Shown here: piece after piece, positions 30,597 to 32,418 of the stretch | Numbering within the stretch: the first letter of the stretch is position 1 | Layout of the letters: each line of letters starts with the position of its first letter | From: Paludibacteraceae bacterium | GTDB taxonomy: Bacteria; Bacteroidota; Bacteroidia; Bacteroidales; Paludibacteraceae | Length of the DNA stretch: 32,418 nucleotides | Assembly (NCBI GenBank): GCA_024401535.1 | Contig: JAKSKX010000024.1 | Coordinates: forward strand, 1-32,418 | Reading direction: 5' to 3' | Notes under the pieces: generated by a model | Database searches by the model: none | What the model was told of the DNA's origin: nothing | The model's input: the letters and a program-made list of their open reading frames with translations, nothing else | Position numbers and translations under genes: made by a program

Positions 30597-30633
30597 CATA
30601 GCAACATTAGGACTAAACATAAACAGTTAGCTC

Positions 30634-31404
30634 ATGATAATAAAAGAAGATATATATTTCCCGTTCGCAAACGAAGACAGACGACTTCACATCTATCTGC
30701 CAGACGACTACTATTCGGAAGGAAACGAAGAAAGATATGCTGTAATGTACATGTGGGACGGGCAGAACTTGTTCAATGACTGCGACGCCACATTCGGCAA
30801 GTCTTGGGGACTTTCGAACTTTCTGCAGGGATATTGGAAAAGAATGATTGTCGTAGGCATGGAATGCGCCCACAACAGTCCTCAGCGATGCAACGAATAC
30901 TGCCCTTATTCCGTAGAAATAGGAAATGTAGGAAAGTTGCGAGGTGATGCTGAAAACACAATACAATGGGTTATTGAAAAGGTTAAACCTTACATAGACA
31001 GACGTTTCCGCACATGGAGTCATCGCGAAGCCACAGCAGTGGGAGGTTCGTCTATGGGCGGAATGATGTCTCTGTACACTATTCTCAAGCATAACGACAT
31101 ATTCTCTAAGGCTGCAGTCATTTCTCCATCAATAAGGACTTCTATGAGTCATTTCCTTAACGAAATAAAAGATGCAGACATCAACCCTGACACACGCATT
31201 TTCTTCTCGTGGGGAACTAATGAATGGAACTCTCTGGAGGTTGAAGAAACAGTAAGGAACTACATTCTGGAACTTGAAAGAGAGATACAAACAAAACAAC
31301 CTTCCTGTCGAACATACATATTCAGACAAGAAGGTGGTTTACATAATGAGGCTTCCTGGGAACTGCAGCTTCCCACTCTTTTCCCTTTTTTATGGGAGGG
31401 ATAG
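30634..31404 (+). CDS. Putative esterase (alpha/beta hydrolase, esterase D/CE1-like)
   Basis: 256 residues without a signal peptide. The alpha/beta-hydrolase esterase pattern is clear: RRLHIYLPDDYY, RYAVMYMWDGQNLF (oxyanion-side strand), and the nucleophile elbow GGSSMGGMMSLY with Ser140. After it come FSKAAVISPS, the strand RIFFSWGTNEWNSL (acid region), and the C-terminal His in GGLHNEASWELQLPTLFPFLW. Members hydrolyse acyl esters of sugars, siderophores or S-formylglutathione; the substrate cannot be told here. It starts from its own promoter, divergent from the porin gene. Its stop codon abuts the stop of the minus-strand esterase reading frame with no bases between. Confidence 0.88.
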   Translation: MIIKEDIYFPFANEDRRLHIYLPDDYYSEGNEERYAVMYMWDGQNLFNDCDATFGKSWGLSNFLQGYWKRMIVVGMECAHNSPQRCNEYCPYSVEIGNVGKLRGDAENTIQWVIEKVKPYIDRRFRTWSHREATAVGGSSMGGMMSLYTILKHNDIFSKAAVISPSIRTSMSHFLNEIKDADINPDTRIFFSWGTNEWNSLEVEETVRNYILELEREIQTKQPSCRTYIFRQEGGLHNEASWELQLPTLFPFLWEG

Positions 31405-32138
31405 CTAACCTAGCACATTGCCCACGAAATAGGCAAGCTGTTTTCTCCACCAAGGCCAATCATGTGCAACATCATGTCCCCAGTAGTCTATCCATGCAGG
31501 GACATTGCGTTCCCTCAACAAGTCATCCAATCGTCTGGTAGAGGCTAACAAATCCTCTTCCCAGTTTTACCTTGTCCAACACAACAAATGATTCTGCGGT
31601 TGCGGTAAACATCCCAATAGTAATGGTCTAAAGGCATCCATCTCAAGTAATCAAGCGGTGAATTTGAATATACAAGCTCATCAGAATAGTCACCAAAGAA
31701 ATAGCTTGCATGATATAGTCCGCTTAGGGCTATGACTGTATCGAACAAATCCGGTCTGCGGAAAAAGAAGTTGCCGGCATGAAATCCACCCATTGAACAA
31801 CCCGTAACAATGAACGTCTCGTCCCCTCTCCTTACGCTTGGAATGAGTTCGTCAACAATGTAATGAAACCATCTTTCGTGCTGTTCTATGCGCCATCGGG
31901 AATCTCCTCCCAAATTGCTCCATGTCTCCCAATCTATTCCATCGCAACAAATAACGCGCAAATCACCTCTCTCAATCCACGAAGAAAGAACATCTACCAT
32001 CCCGAAATTCTCGTAATCGTAAAAGCGTCCGTCCTGAGAAGGAAAGACAAACAATGTTCGGCGTCCATCTCCATAAACCTTGAACTCCATATCGCGACCA
32101 AGCGATTGGCTGTACCACTTGTTGTATGTTGTCTGCAT
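31405..32138 (-). pseudogene. Frameshifted esterase-family gene
   Basis: The frame from ATG 32138 gives MQTTYNKWYSQSLGRDMEFKV...FVFPSQDGRFYDYENFGMVD...GCSMGGFHAGNFFFRRPDLFD (nucleophile Ser) and stops at 197 codons after IICCVGQGKTGKRIC. Shifting frame at the run of four A (plus-strand TTTT 31565-31568) continues as NWEEDLLASTRRLDDLLRER, VPAWIDYWGHDVAHDWPWWR, KQLAYFVGNVLG and a stop at 31405. That restores the expected family C-terminus, including the catalytic His region, and a length of about 243 residues. So it is either a recent indel in an A run or an assembly error. Programmed slippage looks unlikely. It starts 8 nt after the upstream partial gene and is probably in its operon. Confidence 0.8.
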
Positions 32139-32146
32139 TCTAATTC

Positions 32147-32418
32147 CTATTTTTTCTTGTGAACAAAATCTACAAAATCATCTACCTCTTTCTTTGTCTT
32201 GAGTTTTACCGTGAACATCTGCTGTCCCATAGCACCGGAAAGTATTTCAGGCATTCTGTCGCACATAACGAGCTGTTCCTTGTAACGCTCCTTGACATCC
32301 TCTATGCTGTACACATAGTCATATATGTCTCGTCTGGAAGCAAAAGCACAGTAATACTCATCGTTCCAAGGCAAAGACAAAGCGTTGCCTGCATTATGCT
32401 TGCTAGACACTGCATGAC
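32147..32418 (-). CDS. C-terminal part of an unidentified gene (5' end outside window)
   Basis: The frame is open to the right edge, so only the last 90 or so codons are seen: ...HAVSSKHNAGNALSLPWNDE, YYCAFASRRDIYDYVYS, IEDVKERYKEQLVMCDRMPE, ILSGAMGQQMFTVKLKTKKE, VDDFVDFVHKKK. The apparent GTG start at 32410 is internal and need not be used. The fragment is mixed alpha/beta without a motif I recognise. It is followed after 8 nt by the esterase gene, indicating one operon. In other bacteria this esterase family is often next to ATP-grasp ligase genes, so an ATP-grasp C-terminus is possible, but the sequence does not show it. Confidence 0.6.
   Translation of the reverse strand, partial: HAVSSKHNAGNALSLPWNDEYYCAFASRRDIYDYVYSIEDVKERYKEQLVMCDRMPEILSGAMGQQMFTVKLKTKKEVDDFVDFVHKKK

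Noticed and set aside
30613-31092. 159-codon minus-strand frame opposite the plus-strand esterase
   Set aside because: Antisense shadow; the esterase motifs are on the plus strand.
31545-31575. Programmed -1 frameshift in the esterase gene
   Set aside because: The frame would be restored, but the site (GGT AAA ACT) is not a canonical slippery heptamer; re-pairing on TAA would be poor. Indel or assembly error is simpler.
1-32418. CRISPR array, insertion sequence or prophage
   Set aside because: No regularly spaced repeats, transposase or integrase motifs, or phage structural genes were seen in the window.

Overview
The window comes from a member of the Bacteroidota, most likely an uncultured gut or rumen Bacteroidales. 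Three things support this: repeated Bacteroidota-type promoters (TTTG, about 19 nt, TAnnTTTG), a metalloprotease ending in a type IX secretion (T9SS) sorting domain, and an imelysin/di-heme-lipoprotein/porin iron cluster. No CRISPR array, insertion sequence or prophage was seen.

Layout. (1) 1-2387 (-): a secreted GH8 glycoside hydrolase with DUF11-like repeats, cut by the left edge. (2) 2687-5116 (-): a cassette of four poorly characterised genes: a membrane-spanning protein, a TerB-like protein, an amphipathic-repeat protein, and an OmpA-domain protein anchored in the inner membrane. (3) 5485-6651 (-): purM. (4) 6999-8665: a tandem DUF2442 protein (+) facing a von Willebrand A/macro-like fusion (-), with a shared bidirectional terminator. 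(5) 8959-9033 (-): tRNA-Pro(TGG) with a textbook promoter and terminator, then about 0.8 kb without genes. (6) 9858-19889 (+): an exopolysaccharide operon with Wza-like lipoprotein, Wzc tyrosine kinase, UDP-glucose dehydrogenase, UDP-glucuronate 4-epimerase, membrane 4,6-dehydratase, monotopic sugar-phosphate transferase and DegT aminotransferase. These genes would make UDP-uronic acids and a 4-amino-trideoxy sugar, put the first sugar on the lipid carrier, and provide the export channel. There is no flippase, polymerase or glycosyltransferase in the window. (7) 19930-22541 (-): an M6-type T9SS metalloprotease coupled by an ATGA overlap to a GNAT acetyltransferase. (8) 22676-24499 (-): a long-chain acyl-CoA synthetase. 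(9) 24773-25723 (-): a regulator joining a ScdA/hemerythrin-like di-iron domain to a LuxR-type HTH. (10) 25781-30362 (-): an iron-acquisition set of di-heme oxidoreductase lipoprotein, imelysin lipoprotein and outer-membrane barrel. (11) 30634-32418: two esterases facing each other, the minus-strand one frameshifted, plus the end of a partial gene.

The most interesting signals are regulatory. The porin and di-heme oxidoreductase genes have two promoters with the same unusual architecture, overlapped by a palindromic ATACYYA/TRRGTAT operator. A tandem CGGACAAA repeat with 20-21 nt period precedes both the exopolysaccharide operon and the acyl-CoA synthetase gene, in the same orientation relative to each gene. 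A densely base-paired intergenic segment sits inside the exopolysaccharide operon. The best candidate for an undescribed protein system is the OmpA/amphipathic-repeat/TerB-like/membrane cassette, with the VWA-macro fusion nearby. All calls come from reading the sequence, with no database searches.
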